A DNA stretch of 64,000 bases from Flexivirga oryzae (GCF_014190805.1 NZ_JACHVQ010000002.1:682001-746000); one strand, 5' to 3'; counted from the stretch's first letter, positions 51,499 through 62,897 are shown. The notes: generated from the sequence alone by a model not told the origin. A program made the numbers and translations.

Positions 51499-52377
51499 TC
51501 ACTTCTTTCTGGCGCCGAGCGACTGCAGCTTCTCGACGATCCTAGGCGTCGTCGGCCGACCCGTGCCCACCTGCTTCCCGGCGGCGAACATCGCCCGGTC
51601 GTAGAGCGGCCGCGCGAAGCGCTTGGCGGCATACGCGACATGCCCGTCGCGGTCGGTGAGGATGATGAACTTTCCGGCCTTCATCCCGGCAAACGCAACG
51701 GCCGCAACCTGATCCGCCGACCGGGGCGCCTTGTTGATCATGTCGGTGCCGCTCGCCTCCATGTCGACGTCCTTACCGCCGAACGACTGCGCGAGGTTGG
51801 TGCGGAAGAACGACGGGCAGATCACCGACACCGAGATGCCCGAGGGCGCGAGCTCCGTGCGCAGCGTCTCGCTGATCGCCACCACGCCCGCCTTCACGGC
51901 GTTGTACGACGCCATCGCCGGCGCGTGCACCAGCCCGGCGAGGGACGCGGTGTTGACGATCTGGCCACCGGAGTCCTGCTGCTTCATCATCGGCACGAAG
52001 GTGTGGCATCCCCGGGCGACGCCGATCAGGTTGATGTCGGTGATGCGGCGCCACTCGTCCATGTCGGCCACGTCGATGCGGCCACCCGCGGCGATGCCGG
52101 CGTTGTTGATCAGCAGGTCGAGACCGCCGTACGTGCTCTCGACCCAGTTGCGGGCCGCGTCCCAGTCCTCGTCCTTGCTCACGTCCAGCCTGAGGTAGTC
52201 GACCCCGGCCGGCAGCGAGCCCTCCGGCGCGGTCTCGTGCACGTCGCCGACGACCACGCGGGCGCCGTCAGCGACCAGCAGCTCGACCAGCGCCTGGCCG
52301 AGCCCGGAACACCCGCCGGTCACCAGGCAACGGGCTGCGGCATACGACCTGGACGGTTTCGAGGAGAGGAGACCCAT
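51499..52377 (-). CDS. Short-chain dehydrogenase/reductase
   Basis: A 292-residue classical SDR. CLVTGGCSGLGQALVELL (about 17-34) binds NAD(P), LLINNAGIAAGG is the NNAG motif, and the catalytic Ser lies in IVNTASLAGL with the Y-x-x-x-K at SYNAVKAG. A 35-residue C-terminal extension (YAAKRFARPLYDRAMFAAGK) is typical of actinobacterial lipid-metabolism SDRs. It precedes the YwnB-like gene in the same operon. Substrate unknown. Confidence 0.9.
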   Translation of the reverse strand: MGLLSSKPSRSYAAARCLVTGGCSGLGQALVELLVADGARVVVGDVHETAPEGSLPAGVDYLRLDVSKDEDWDAARNWVESTYGGLDLLINNAGIAAGGRIDVADMDEWRRITDINLIGVARGCHTFVPMMKQQDSGGQIVNTASLAGLVHAPAMASYNAVKAGVVAISETLRTELAPSGISVSVICPSFFRTNLAQSFGGKDVDMEASGTDMINKAPRSADQVAAVAFAGMKAGKFIILTDRDGHVAYAAKRFARPLYDRAMFAAGKQVGTGRPTTPRIVEKLQSLGARKK

Positions 52378-52419
52378 GTCCTCACCCTAGACGCGGTTAC
52401 CGCCCAGTAACCAGGGGGT

Positions 52420-55400
52420 TCACTGCAACAGGGCGCGGATGTCGTCCGGTGTGATCGCCCCACCGGAGCCGCCGTCCCCGTCGACGACCTTCTCGAAGAG
52501 CTCGCGTTTGCGGTCCTGCAGCGCAACGACCTTCTCCTCGATGGTGCCGGCACTCACCAGCCGGTAGACCATCACCGGTTTGTCCTGGCCGATGCGGTGC
52601 GCACGGTCGATCGCCTGAGCCTCGGTGGCGGGGTTCCACCACGGGTCGAGCACGAAGACGTAATCGGCCTCGGTGAGGGTGAGCCCCACCCCGCCGGCCT
52701 TCAACGAGATGAGGAACGCCGCGTCGTCACCGTTCTTGAACCCGTCGATGACCTGCTGCCTCCCGCGGGTCCGACCGTCCAGGTATGACGTGCTCAGCCC
52801 GGCGTCGGCCAACGCCTCGCGGGCGAGCTTCAGGAACGACGTGAACTGGCTGAACACCAGGGCCCGGTGACCCTCGGCCGCCAGCTCACCGATCTGCTGG
52901 ACCAGCAGCGCGAGCTTGGCGGAGGTCTCGGCGGCGTTGCTCGGCACGTCGTCGACCAGCCGCGGGTCGAGCGCGAGCTGGCGCAGCCGGGTCAGCGCGG
53001 CCAGGATCGCGACGCGGTTGCCGTCCGGGTCCTCCAGCAGTCCGAGCACCCGCTGCCGCTCCCGCTGCAGGTGCCGGTCGTAGGTCTGCCGGTGCTTGGC
53101 GCCCAGCTCGACCGTCTGCACCTGGACCTGCTTGGGCGGCAGGTCGCTCGCCACCTGTTCCTTGGTGCGGCGCAGCATCAGCGGGCGGATGCGGCGGCGC
53201 AACTGCGCCAGCAGCTCCGCGCCGTCGCCGCGCTCGATCGGCTTGCGGTAGCGCTCCTTGAAGGAGTCGGGGCGCGGATAGAGGCCGGGTGCGGTGAGCG
53301 CCAGCATGGACCAGAGGTCCATCAGCGAATTCTCCAGCGGGGTGCCGGTGATAGCGAGGGTGAACGGCGCACCGATCCGCTTGGCCGCCTGGAACGTCTT
53401 GGACTGGTGATTCTTGATCCACTGGGCCTCGTCGAGGACCAGGCCGTTCCACCGGGTCGCGGCGAACTCGTCGGCGTCCAGCCGCAGCACGGCATACGAC
53501 GTGACGACGACCTGCGCATCACCGATCGCCTCGGCGACCGTGCTCCCGCGCCGCTTGCTGGTCTCGGCGAGCGGCAGCACCCGCAGGTCGGGCGCGAACC
53601 GTGCCGCCTCGCTCACCCATGTGCCGACGACCGAGCTGGGTGCGACGACGAGCACCGGCACGTCCAGCTCGCCCTCCTCCCGGGCCCGCGCCAGCAGTGC
53701 CAGCGTCTGCAACGTCTTGCCGAGGCCCATGTCGTCGGCGAGAATCCCGCCGAGCGCGCAGTCCCACAGCGCGGCGAGCCAGGTGAACCCGTCGACCTGG
53801 TAGCCGCGCAGCGTCGCGTGCAACGACTCCGGCACGCTCGGCGCCGTGAACCGGTCGAGGCCGCGGACCCGCTCGACCTGCTGCACCCAGCGCTCGCTCT
53901 GCTGGTCGACGACCCCGAGACCCTCCAGCTCGTCCCACAGCCCGAGGTGGAAGCGGTTGATCGACAGCCCCTCGCGGTGCTTGTCGGAGATCTCGCGGGC
54001 CTCGGCTATCAGCCGCTCCAGCTGCCGCAACTCCGGCCGGTCCAGGCTGAAATAGGTCCCGGACATCAGCAGCATCGCCTCGTCCCCGCGGGCGAGCGCG
54101 GCGAAGAGGGCCGCGAACGGCACCTCCTCCCCGTCGATGGACACGGTCACGTGCAGATCGAGCCAGTCGTGGTCGTCGGAGTCGGTGGCGCCGATGGTGA
54201 TCTGCGGTGCGGTCCGGCTCTCCTCGAAGCTCGGCAGCTCCGTCGCCGTGACGATCTCGAGGTCGTCGTCGTCCTCCAGCTCGGCGAGGCTCTCGACCAA
54301 GCGCACCGCGGGCCAGCCGCGCAACAGGCTCCGGCCGAGCGGCCACCAGCCCAGGCCGCCGACCAGCTCCATCAGCTCGTGCTCGCGCAGCGTGTCCTCG
54401 AGCCGGCCGACGAGGGCGTGCTCGGCGGCGCGGTCGCGCGTGCGGTCGTAGACGTCAAGCGCGACCGGCCGCGCGTGCTTGCCGGCATACAGCATCTCGG
54501 CGACCACCTCGACCGCCTGCGGCTCCGGTGAGCTGAGCGTGAGCCGCAACCGGATGGGCTCCGGCTCCGGCACGGGCACGCCGTTGCTCGCCACCAGGTG
54601 CAGCTGCCGCGTGAGGCGCGGGTAGTAGAGGTCGCGGAACTCCTCGGCATCCTCGGCCGGCACGTCCACGGGGCCGTCCAGCAGGAGGGCCCGAGCCGCG
54701 GTGCTCAACGCGCCGTCGAGAGCGGCGAGGGTGATGCTGCCGTCGGGCCGGATGTGCGCGATGCCGTGGCCCGGGTCACCGAGCACGACGAGCTCGCCGG
54801 TGACGTCGGCCAGGCCGAGCACACTCGCGGACCCGCGCAACGAGCCGTCGTCCTGCTCCTCGAAGTCGGCGACGACGTGCGTCGGATCGGGTGCGAGGCG
54901 CACGTCACCGTGCCCGTTGTATGACGGCAGCAGCTCCACCCCGGTGGCCAGGCACTCGCGCAGCGCCGACCACACACCGGCGTTCGCCCCGTCGAGCTGC
55001 ACCACGGGGTCGCTGAGCGCCCAGGCGTGACGCCTGCTCGACGTGAGGTCACGCAACGCGGTGACCGCGTCGGCCTGCGCGACGTTGAACCGCCGGCGGA
55101 CCCGGTTGAGGCCGATCTCGTCCCAGGACGACTGTTTGGACCAGCGCTCCGCCTTGGTGCGGTGCGACGGGGTGAGGCCGATGCGGGTCACCCGGTGCCG
55201 GCCGCTCAGCTCATGGCTCACCGAGACCCGCAGGCCCAGCCGAACCCCGTCATCGGTGTCGTCGACCGGCGGCTCGGTCAGTTGCTCCTGCACGAACCGG
55301 CGCCAGGCGGGCACCTCCGGGGTGCCGCCGCCCAGGTGGTCGCGGGCCGTGAGCAGCGTCGCCGCCACGTGCTTGCACTCGGTGGCCATCGGGCAGGAGC

Positions 55401-55662
55401 ACCGGGAGTGCCACTGCGGCACCCCGTCGAAATCCTCCATCCGGGTGATCATCACGGTGTAGGGCCGGGCCCGGTTGCCTTCGACCGTGGCCAGCAGCAG
55501 CCTGCCCTGGTCGCCGACGTTGATCGTCTGCACGCGCTCGGAGTCGACATACAACTCCGCCCGGGCGAGCGTGAGCTCCCCCATCCGCTCGGCGAGCTGC
55601 TCCGGTGTCACGCGGCGCACCCACTCGGCACCGCGCAGCTGCAGCTCCGACGGGTTGATCAC
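52420..55662 (-). CDS. SWIM zinc finger SNF2-family helicase
   Basis: A 1080-residue ATPase. An N-terminal SWIM zinc finger is clear: Cys88-x-Cys90, then Cys96-x-His98 in CSCPMATECKH. A long middle region follows, then the SNF2 motor: ILADDMGLGKTLQTLALL (Walker A), LVLDEAQWIKNHQSK (motif II, DEAQ), and the C-terminal half with LVFSQFTSFLKL, SLKAGGVGLTLTEADYV and AQAIDRAHRIGQDKPVMVY. Such proteins remodel protein-DNA complexes; the bacterial RapA/HepA class acts on RNA polymerase or in repair. ATG 55662. Confidence 0.92.
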   Translation of the reverse strand: MINPSELQLRGAEWVRRVTPEQLAERMGELTLARAELYVDSERVQTINVGDQGRLLLATVEGNRARPYTVMITRMEDFDGVPQWHSRCSCPMATECKHVAATLLTARDHLGGGTPEVPAWRRFVQEQLTEPPVDDTDDGVRLGLRVSVSHELSGRHRVTRIGLTPSHRTKAERWSKQSSWDEIGLNRVRRRFNVAQADAVTALRDLTSSRRHAWALSDPVVQLDGANAGVWSALRECLATGVELLPSYNGHGDVRLAPDPTHVVADFEEQDDGSLRGSASVLGLADVTGELVVLGDPGHGIAHIRPDGSITLAALDGALSTAARALLLDGPVDVPAEDAEEFRDLYYPRLTRQLHLVASNGVPVPEPEPIRLRLTLSSPEPQAVEVVAEMLYAGKHARPVALDVYDRTRDRAAEHALVGRLEDTLREHELMELVGGLGWWPLGRSLLRGWPAVRLVESLAELEDDDDLEIVTATELPSFEESRTAPQITIGATDSDDHDWLDLHVTVSIDGEEVPFAALFAALARGDEAMLLMSGTYFSLDRPELRQLERLIAEAREISDKHREGLSINRFHLGLWDELEGLGVVDQQSERWVQQVERVRGLDRFTAPSVPESLHATLRGYQVDGFTWLAALWDCALGGILADDMGLGKTLQTLALLARAREEGELDVPVLVVAPSSVVGTWVSEAARFAPDLRVLPLAETSKRRGSTVAEAIGDAQVVVTSYAVLRLDADEFAATRWNGLVLDEAQWIKNHQSKTFQAAKRIGAPFTLAITGTPLENSLMDLWSMLALTAPGLYPRPDSFKERYRKPIERGDGAELLAQLRRRIRPLMLRRTKEQVASDLPPKQVQVQTVELGAKHRQTYDRHLQRERQRVLGLLEDPDGNRVAILAALTRLRQLALDPRLVDDVPSNAAETSAKLALLVQQIGELAAEGHRALVFSQFTSFLKLAREALADAGLSTSYLDGRTRGRQQVIDGFKNGDDAAFLISLKAGGVGLTLTEADYVFVLDPWWNPATEAQAIDRAHRIGQDKPVMVYRLVSAGTIEEKVVALQDRKRELFEKVVDGDGGSGGAITPDDIRALLQ

Positions 55663-55801
55663 GCTCCGACGTTAGCCGCCGGGGCCGACAGCCGCGACCA
55701 CCACCACCACGCTTCTGTGCACGACGGGTTTCCGGGGCAGGGGATGTGGACGCCCGGCCGGCCCGCCGACGGCGGCGCCGGGTTGCGTACTGGTAAGGAT
55801 T

Positions 55802-56329
55802 GTGGACACAACTTGGACGATTCCCGCCGTCCGTCAGATACTCGGCTCTATGCGAAGGACACAGAGCGCCGTCGGCATGGGCCTGGCGATCGCCGTCCTT
55901 CTCGGGATTCTGGGCCTCTGGCTGTGGGGAAAGCCGCGCACCTCGGTGCCGCTGCCGTCGAGCGAGGCGTCGCCCGCCCAGGTGGTCAAGACGTTCGCGC
56001 AGGCCCTGAACGACCGGGATTTCGCTGCGGCGAAGAGCATGGTCATCGGCAACCAGGTGGGTGTCGACGCCGAATGGTGGGACCTGCACGGCCCGCGCAT
56101 CGAGGAGCTGCAGATCCTGGGGACCAAGCGGGTGACGACCGGTGCCACCTGCGGCAGCAAGGTCACCAAGGCCTGGAAGCAGTGCGTCGAGGTGGACACG
56201 CTGTCCACCTTCCGGCACGTCAAGAGTCTCAACACCAGCGAGGACCCGCACCGCGAGGCCTGGTCCTACTACCTGGTCCGCAACAGCGACACGCAGAGCT
56301 GGCGGATCCGGGACTGGGGCAAGGGGTAG
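55802..56329 (+). CDS. Membrane-anchored protein of unknown function, possible NTF2-like external domain
   Basis: A 175-residue protein with one membrane helix (VGMGLAIAVLLGILGLWLWG) near the N-terminus and an external domain of about 120 residues. The opening PAQVVKTFAQALNDRDFAAA is the helix pair seen in NTF2-like domains, and two cysteines (ATCGSK and KQCVEV) may form a disulphide. GTG 55802 has AAGGA close by; ATG 55850 would remove 16 residues and still keep the helix. No function can be assigned. Confidence 0.65.
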   Translation: MDTTWTIPAVRQILGSMRRTQSAVGMGLAIAVLLGILGLWLWGKPRTSVPLPSSEASPAQVVKTFAQALNDRDFAAAKSMVIGNQVGVDAEWWDLHGPRIEELQILGTKRVTTGATCGSKVTKAWKQCVEVDTLSTFRHVKSLNTSEDPHREAWSYYLVRNSDTQSWRIRDWGKG

Positions 56330-56399
56330 GGCTCCTCGTCGGGCTTCGAGTATGCCCAGCGCGTGGCATACGCCGCGATCGGCATACTGCAGCGCCTGA

Positions 56400-58442
<2,043 letters not shown>

Positions 58443-58558
58443 GGCTGCAGTCTGTCAGGCCGGGCGTGATGGGACCTCGACAAGCTCGGCCGCCTCCGAG
58501 CGCCCCAGCCGAGCGCCGCCCTGAGTAGCCCGCGAGGTACGAGCGGGCATATCGAAGG

Positions 58559-58653
58559 GTAAGTGGAGGAGCGAAGCGGGGGAACGCATCGAGGTCCCGA
58601 CCCATCGGTGGCCGAGTAAGTGGAGGAGCGAAGCGGGGGAACGCATCGAGGTC
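58559..58653 (+). repeat. Two repeat-family copies in tandem
   Basis: Both units read AAGTGGAGGAGCGAAGCGGG then GGAACGCATCGAGGTC (58561-58596 and 58618-58653), with GGCCGAGTAAG before the second. Identical sequence over more than 35 bases implies recent duplication. They occupy the 239-base gap between the divergent nadE and MFS genes, along with a more diverged copy to the left (about 58480-58558). Confidence 0.75.
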
Positions 58654-58681
58654 CGCTCCCCCACCGCTTCCCGCCACTGCC

Positions 58682-59902
58682 ATGCTGAGCACCATGCGGA
58701 TCCCCGGTTGGCTGCGCGTCGCCTTCGCGATGTTCGTCGTCGGGTGGGGCGCCAACCAGTTCACCCCGCTACTGCTGGTCTACCGCTCAACCGACCACTA
58801 CTCGCAGACGCTGGTCACCTCGATGTTCGCGGCGTACGTGCTCGGGCTGGTGCCGGCGCTGCTGCTGTCCGCCGAACTCGCCGGACGCCACGGGCACCGT
58901 TCGGTCCTGCGGCCGATCATGGTCCTCACCGCGATCTCCTCACTGCTGCTGGCGGTCGGCGCACATTCGGCGGCACCGCTCTTCGTCGGCCGGGTCCTGT
59001 ACGGCGTGTGCACCGGCGCCGCCATGGCACCCGGCACCACCTGGGTGAAGGAACTGTCCACCGACGCACCCGTCGGCACCGGTGCCCGCCGCGCCACGAT
59101 CGCGCTGTCCGCGGGGTTCGGCGGCGGCGCGTTCCTCGTCGGATTCATGGCGCAGTGGCTCCCAGAACCCAAAGTGCTGCCGTATGTCGTGCACATCGCG
59201 CTCACCGTCATCGCCGGGATACTGGTCTGGAACGCGCCGACCATCGACGCCGGTGTCCACCCAAGCGGTGGCCGAGTAGCGGAGGAGCGAAGCGGGGGAG
59301 CGTATCGAGGTCCCGCGCGCCCTCACCACGCCCTCAGCCGGCACTTCTGGACGCGCATCGCACCGATGGCGGCCTGGGTCTTCGCTTGTCCGAGTATCAG
59401 CATGGTCATCCTGCCGCCGCTCATCAAGGCCCAGATCAGTGGATTCGCAGTGGCATTCACCGGCATCGTCTGCGGTCTCACCCTCGGCACCGGCGTGCTC
59501 GTGCAGCAGCCGGCGCGACGGCTGGAGGCACGCCGACCAGGTGGCGTCACGGTGCTGGGCATGCTGGGAACCCTCGCCGGTGTGCTGCTCACCGTGCTGA
59601 CCGCGGGCGAGCACTCGGTGCTCCTCGTCGTCGTTGCCGCGGTCGTGCTCGGCGCCGGCTACGGTATGACGCTCGTCGGTGGCCTCACCGCGGTCGAACG
59701 CTCCACACCGGCAAGCGAACTCGCGATGACCAATGCCGTGTTCTACTCGCTCACGTATGCCGGATTCACCGTGCCGACCATCGTGTCAGTGCTGGTCGAG
59801 CACTGGCCCGAGCGGTCCGTGCTGGTCGGACTCGCCGCACCGGCCGCACTCAGCCTCGTGGCAGCGTTGCGCGCACAGCGCGCCGCCGCACCCGCGAGCT
59901 AA
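58682..59902 (+). CDS. MFS transporter with a repeat-encoded central loop
   Basis: A 406-residue carrier with 12 hydrophobic segments. GWGANQFTPLLLVYRS opens the first helix, and ELAGRHGHRSVLRPIM is the loop 2-3 signature. The central cytoplasmic loop (about 192-222) contains GGRVAEERSGGAYRG, encoded by a repeat-family copy (59270-59312) inserted in frame between helices 6 and 7. The loop is the most tolerant place in MFS proteins, so transport is probably retained. ATG 58682 or 58694. The hydrolase gene follows ten bases later. Substrate unknown. Confidence 0.86.
   Translation: MLSTMRIPGWLRVAFAMFVVGWGANQFTPLLLVYRSTDHYSQTLVTSMFAAYVLGLVPALLLSAELAGRHGHRSVLRPIMVLTAISSLLLAVGAHSAAPLFVGRVLYGVCTGAAMAPGTTWVKELSTDAPVGTGARRATIALSAGFGGGAFLVGFMAQWLPEPKVLPYVVHIALTVIAGILVWNAPTIDAGVHPSGGRVAEERSGGAYRGPARPHHALSRHFWTRIAPMAAWVFACPSISMVILPPLIKAQISGFAVAFTGIVCGLTLGTGVLVQQPARRLEARRPGGVTVLGMLGTLAGVLLTVLTAGEHSVLLVVVAAVVLGAGYGMTLVGGLTAVERSTPASELAMTNAVFYSLTYAGFTVPTIVSVLVEHWPERSVLVGLAAPAALSLVAALRAQRAAAPAS
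59270..59312 (+). repeat. Repeat-family copy inside the MFS gene
   Basis: GGCCGAGTAGCGGAGGAGC and GAAGCGGGGGAGCGTATCGA run on to GGTC, nearly identical to the copy at 23348-23390. The frame used here avoids the TAG, so the gene stays open. Confidence 0.75.
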
Positions 59903-59911
59903 GGTCGACAC

Positions 59912-60733
59912 ATGCACGAGGAGACGCTGGCCGACCCGGAAGGCGTGCTCGTCATACCCGAGAACCATTGCGGGACAGGTATCCTCACCATCGGCGGGTC
60001 CAGCGGGCGGGTCGATGCCGACCGCGCACGATTGCTCGCGGCACACGGCGCCCTTGCATTGTCGATCCGCTGGTTCGGCGGGCCCGGACAGCCCGACACA
60101 CCGCGGCTGGTGCCGCTCGAGACCTTCACACACGCACTCGACCGACTCGCCGTCGACTGTGACCGGCTGATCATCTCGGGGCTGTCGTTCGGGGCGGAAG
60201 CTGCGTTGCTCGTCGCTGCCCACGACGAGCGGGTCGACGGTTGCATCGGATTCGCACCCAGCCCGTACGCCTGGAGCTACATCGACCCGGACGACAGCCA
60301 GGTCTCACACTGGACGCTGCACGGCGCAGCGGTACCCGCCGTCCCGTTCGACCTGAGCTGGGAGCCGGACACCGATCCACCGGCCTTCGTCGGTAGCTAC
60401 CGGCAGAGCGTGGCCACCGCCCGCGCGGAAACGCTTGCGAACGCTGCCATCCCGGTCGAACGGATCGGTGAGCTGCTCCTCGTCGCAGGCGGCGACGACC
60501 AGGTGTGGCCGTCCGTCGACTTCGCGGAGCAGATAGTCGCCACCCGCCAACGCCACGGCCTGGCAACGGATCTCGTCACGCTGCCCGCGGCAGGGCACCG
60601 CACGATGCTACCCGGCGAGACTCCGGTGGTCGCCGGGCAGGCGATGGCCCGAGGCGGCACCGACGAGAGCAACCGAGAGCACGGCCGGCTCGCCTGGCCG
60701 CACGTCAGACACATGCTGCGACTTCGGGAGTAG
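59912..60733 (+). CDS. Alpha/beta hydrolase, BAAT acyl-CoA thioesterase C-terminal type
   Basis: A 273-residue hydrolase. The nucleophile elbow is IISGLSFGAEAALLVAAH (G-x-S-x-G-A-E, about 88-105), the form found in bile-acid CoA:amino acid N-acyltransferase/acyl-CoA thioesterase C-terminal domains. The acid is probably in VAGGDDQVWPS and the His in LPAAGHRTMLPG. It lacks the N-terminal domain of the eukaryotic enzymes, as is usual in bacteria. ATG 59912. It ends three bases before the convergent HTH/NTPase regulator stop. Confidence 0.82.
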   Translation: MHEETLADPEGVLVIPENHCGTGILTIGGSSGRVDADRARLLAAHGALALSIRWFGGPGQPDTPRLVPLETFTHALDRLAVDCDRLIISGLSFGAEAALLVAAHDERVDGCIGFAPSPYAWSYIDPDDSQVSHWTLHGAAVPAVPFDLSWEPDTDPPAFVGSYRQSVATARAETLANAAIPVERIGELLLVAGGDDQVWPSVDFAEQIVATRQRHGLATDLVTLPAAGHRTMLPGETPVVAGQAMARGGTDESNREHGRLAWPHVRHMLRLRE

Positions 60734-60736
60734 CGA

Positions 60737-61939
60737 TCAGCTCGCCACCGCGACTGTCCGCACGCTCACTGTGGAACGGTCAGGCACCGCGGCGGCCTGC
60801 AGCATCAGTCGACTGACGTGGTAGCGCGCAGTCGTTGACTGACGAACATGGACAAGTCCCGAGCGGATGAGTCGCAGTAAGACGATCACGGCTTGCTCAC
60901 GCAGCATGCCGCACATGACTATGGAGTCGACGACCTGCTCGAAGGTCATCCAAGGAAGCGCATGACGGGCGACGGTCCGCGCAGTCGCCAGGTCTTCCTC
61001 TGAAACGGCCGCGGCCTGCTCACACAGCCGATCCAAGGTCGTTCTCTGCGAACCCGGGAGGTAGGCATACAACAATTGGACCAGGTTTGGGGTGGTGAGC
61101 ATCTCAGCGATTGGTAGCGTCAGGCTGATCTCGGCGAGGCGCAGGACGAACCACGGCCGGTCGTCGACCAGGTCGCAGAGTTTGCGGATATCGCTCGAGT
61201 CGGGCAGTGACCCCCCGACCTGCCGTGCCTGACGACGGTACAGCTCGACCGACGGCACCACGGCATCACGGCCATCGCCACAGAGCGTGCCGACCTCGAT
61301 GGTCGGCCCCCAGGTGCGTTCTGCGTCACATGAGGTCGCGACAACGTAGATCGGCAGTTTGGGTGGTACTCCGTCGAGCATCGTCGTGACATGTTGTCCT
61401 GGCCGGATCCTCTCCGGAGCATCGGGTATCACCACGACGATTCCTTCGCACGAACCGCAAAAGTAATTGTTATGAACCATCGGGGTGACCGCGCCGCTCG
61501 AGCCCGAGTGCGATCGCGGCTCGATCACTGCGAGATTGCCGAATTGCTCAGCTAGCCGCTGCGCCACGGCCGAAGCGAGCGCCCGCTTGCCAACAACGGC
61601 GGGGCCGAGCAACGTGATGACTTTCTCGTCGTGGAGTTTCGCCACCGCACGCTCGATCAGCTGATCGCGGCCGAGGAGACGAGGCCTCTCGTCCGCCGAT
61701 TGCGCCGGCGCCTCCAGCAGTTCGGAACGTTCAAGCCCGAGGTGGGTCGCGAGCAACGTGAGAGTGGAGCTGCGGGGCGCTTCGATAAGGTCCCGCTCCA
61801 GATTGCGAATCGTTCGCACGCTGAGTCCTGTGGCTTCGGCAAGTTGCTCCTGGGTCCAACCCTGGCGATGCCGAGCTGCCTCGACGAGCGTCGCGATCCT
61901 TGTCGTATTGCGTAGCTGGCTACTGGACACTTTCGTCAC
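60737..61939 (-). CDS. HTH/NTPase regulator coupled to a secreted peptide gene
   Basis: A 400-residue protein. Residues 16-70 are an XRE-type helix-turn-helix (TQEQLAEATGLSVRTIRNLE). A P-loop-like NTPase domain follows: LLGPAVVGKRAL (111-121) resembles Walker A, but the residue after Lys is Arg instead of Ser/Thr, and GIVVVIPDAPE (166-176) is Walker B-like. A C-x-x-C pair (161-164) lies just before it. The remaining 200 residues are helical with a winged-helix look. No TPR repeats, unlike AfsR/SARP proteins. GTG 61939 overlaps the peptide stop (GTGA), so the peptide and regulator are translated together. It may sense the peptide and control the adjacent biosynthetic genes (inference). Confidence 0.75.
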   Translation of the reverse strand: MTKVSSSQLRNTTRIATLVEAARHRQGWTQEQLAEATGLSVRTIRNLERDLIEAPRSSTLTLLATHLGLERSELLEAPAQSADERPRLLGRDQLIERAVAKLHDEKVITLLGPAVVGKRALASAVAQRLAEQFGNLAVIEPRSHSGSSGAVTPMVHNNYFCGSCEGIVVVIPDAPERIRPGQHVTTMLDGVPPKLPIYVVATSCDAERTWGPTIEVGTLCGDGRDAVVPSVELYRRQARQVGGSLPDSSDIRKLCDLVDDRPWFVLRLAEISLTLPIAEMLTTPNLVQLLYAYLPGSQRTTLDRLCEQAAAVSEEDLATARTVARHALPWMTFEQVVDSIVMCGMLREQAVIVLLRLIRSGLVHVRQSTTARYHVSRLMLQAAAVPDRSTVSVRTVAVAS

Positions 61940-62175
61940 TCTCCCCATGCGTCGTCGTCGGGCCACCCCACGAGCGAGTCTCCGGTCGCGTTCGCAGGAC
62001 GAACCACATCACCGTCGTCGGGCCAGCCAACTGGCGCGGCCGAAACAACTGACGGGTGGCTGAGTGCCATTGATGTGTTGTCGTGCGCAGCACCAACCAC
62101 GCCATGGAACGCTGCACCCGCCAGCGTGATCGACAAAGCACCTTTGGCAATGACGCGAAGCGTACGGATCATCAT
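61936..62175 (-). CDS. Small secreted peptide with two VGWPDD repeats, candidate signal peptide
   Basis: A 79-residue precursor. Residues 1-30 are a signal peptide (MMIRTLRVIAKGALSITLAG, cleavage near VGAA). The remaining 49 residues contain VGWPDDGD (49-56) and VGWPDDDA (69-76), a clear near-identical duplication at both protein and DNA level. AGGAGG lies five bases before ATG 62175, an optimal start. The gene is directly followed by the HTH/NTPase regulator with a GTGA overlap. There are no Cys residues and no known RiPP core motif. A processed extracellular signal is the best hypothesis. No homologue is known to me. Confidence 0.7.
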   Translation of the reverse strand: MMIRTLRVIAKGALSITLAGAAFHGVVGAAHDNTSMALSHPSVVSAAPVGWPDDGDVVRPANATGDSLVGWPDDDAWGE

Positions 62176-62290
62176 GTGGCCCTCCTGAGGTTCGTGTGAA
62201 CTCGATGCAGATCATTTGAGCGGACCCGGGAACGGCATGGAAGATCCTCGGCTGGCATGCGTCGGCCATGACAGAAACCGGCAAAGCCGC

Positions 62291-62875
62291 TCAATGCACA
62301 GCTCGGGTCAACCACATCCGTGTACGCCGTGGCGCGGCTACCGACAGCACCCAATCAGCGGTCAGCAGCGTTCCGTGGAACAGGCTGGGCTCAGCGGTGG
62401 GCCGCAAGGCCGACGATCCGCACACCCGGTTGGGCGTCCCGAAGTTTCGTGCAGCCAGCGCTCCCCCCTGCAGGCCGATACCACGGAGTTTCCCAATCGA
62501 TTCCTTCATCGTCCACAACTGGAGGAATGCCACGTTCTGGTCTGGCTGTGAGCGCAGCCATGCGGTGTCGTCGAGATGAAAGAACCGTTGGGCGAGGCGT
62601 GCCGGATCGATGACCCGGCGGTCGCGGGGCTCGACGTCGATCCCGATCGGATCGTCGAGGTCCGCTGCAACAGCGACCCAGCCGGCCGAATGCGCGATGC
62701 TGACATGGATCGGCGGACCGTGGGGGATCTCGGCGGTCGCAGGGCGCCGGAGTGTGTGTCTGACGCGGACCTCATCCGGATTGCGTGCCGTGCATTCGGC
62801 AACGACCCGACGCAGCAGGTCGTCGGCTGTTGGTCGCTCTTCTCGCCCCTCGCAGCGAGCGATCGCGCAGCGCAT
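62291..62875 (-). CDS. Sfp-type 4'-phosphopantetheinyl transferase
   Basis: A 194-residue transferase. IGIDVEPRDRRVI holds the first Mg-binding acids (G-I-D-V-E), and LQLWTMKESIGKLRGIGL is the W-x-x-K-E-x-x-x-K motif. IHVSIAHSAGWVAVA gives the SxxH block. It attaches phosphopantetheine to carrier proteins in non-ribosomal peptide or polyketide synthases. It is shorter than Bacillus Sfp (about 224). ATG 62875; upstream in-frame codons overlap the thioesterase gene and are not conserved. It lies downstream of the thioesterase gene in the same direction. Confidence 0.85.
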   Translation of the reverse strand: MRCAIARCEGREERPTADDLLRRVVAECTARNPDEVRVRHTLRRPATAEIPHGPPIHVSIAHSAGWVAVAADLDDPIGIDVEPRDRRVIDPARLAQRFFHLDDTAWLRSQPDQNVAFLQLWTMKESIGKLRGIGLQGGALAARNFGTPNRVCGSSALRPTAEPSLFHGTLLTADWVLSVAAPRRTRMWLTRAVH

Positions 62876-62897
62876 GTTCGATCCGAACCGTGCCCTG

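Noticed and set aside
61936..62175. Lanthipeptide or lasso peptide precursor
   Set aside because: No Cys, no Ser/Thr-rich core, no modification enzymes nearby; the signal peptide points to Sec export.
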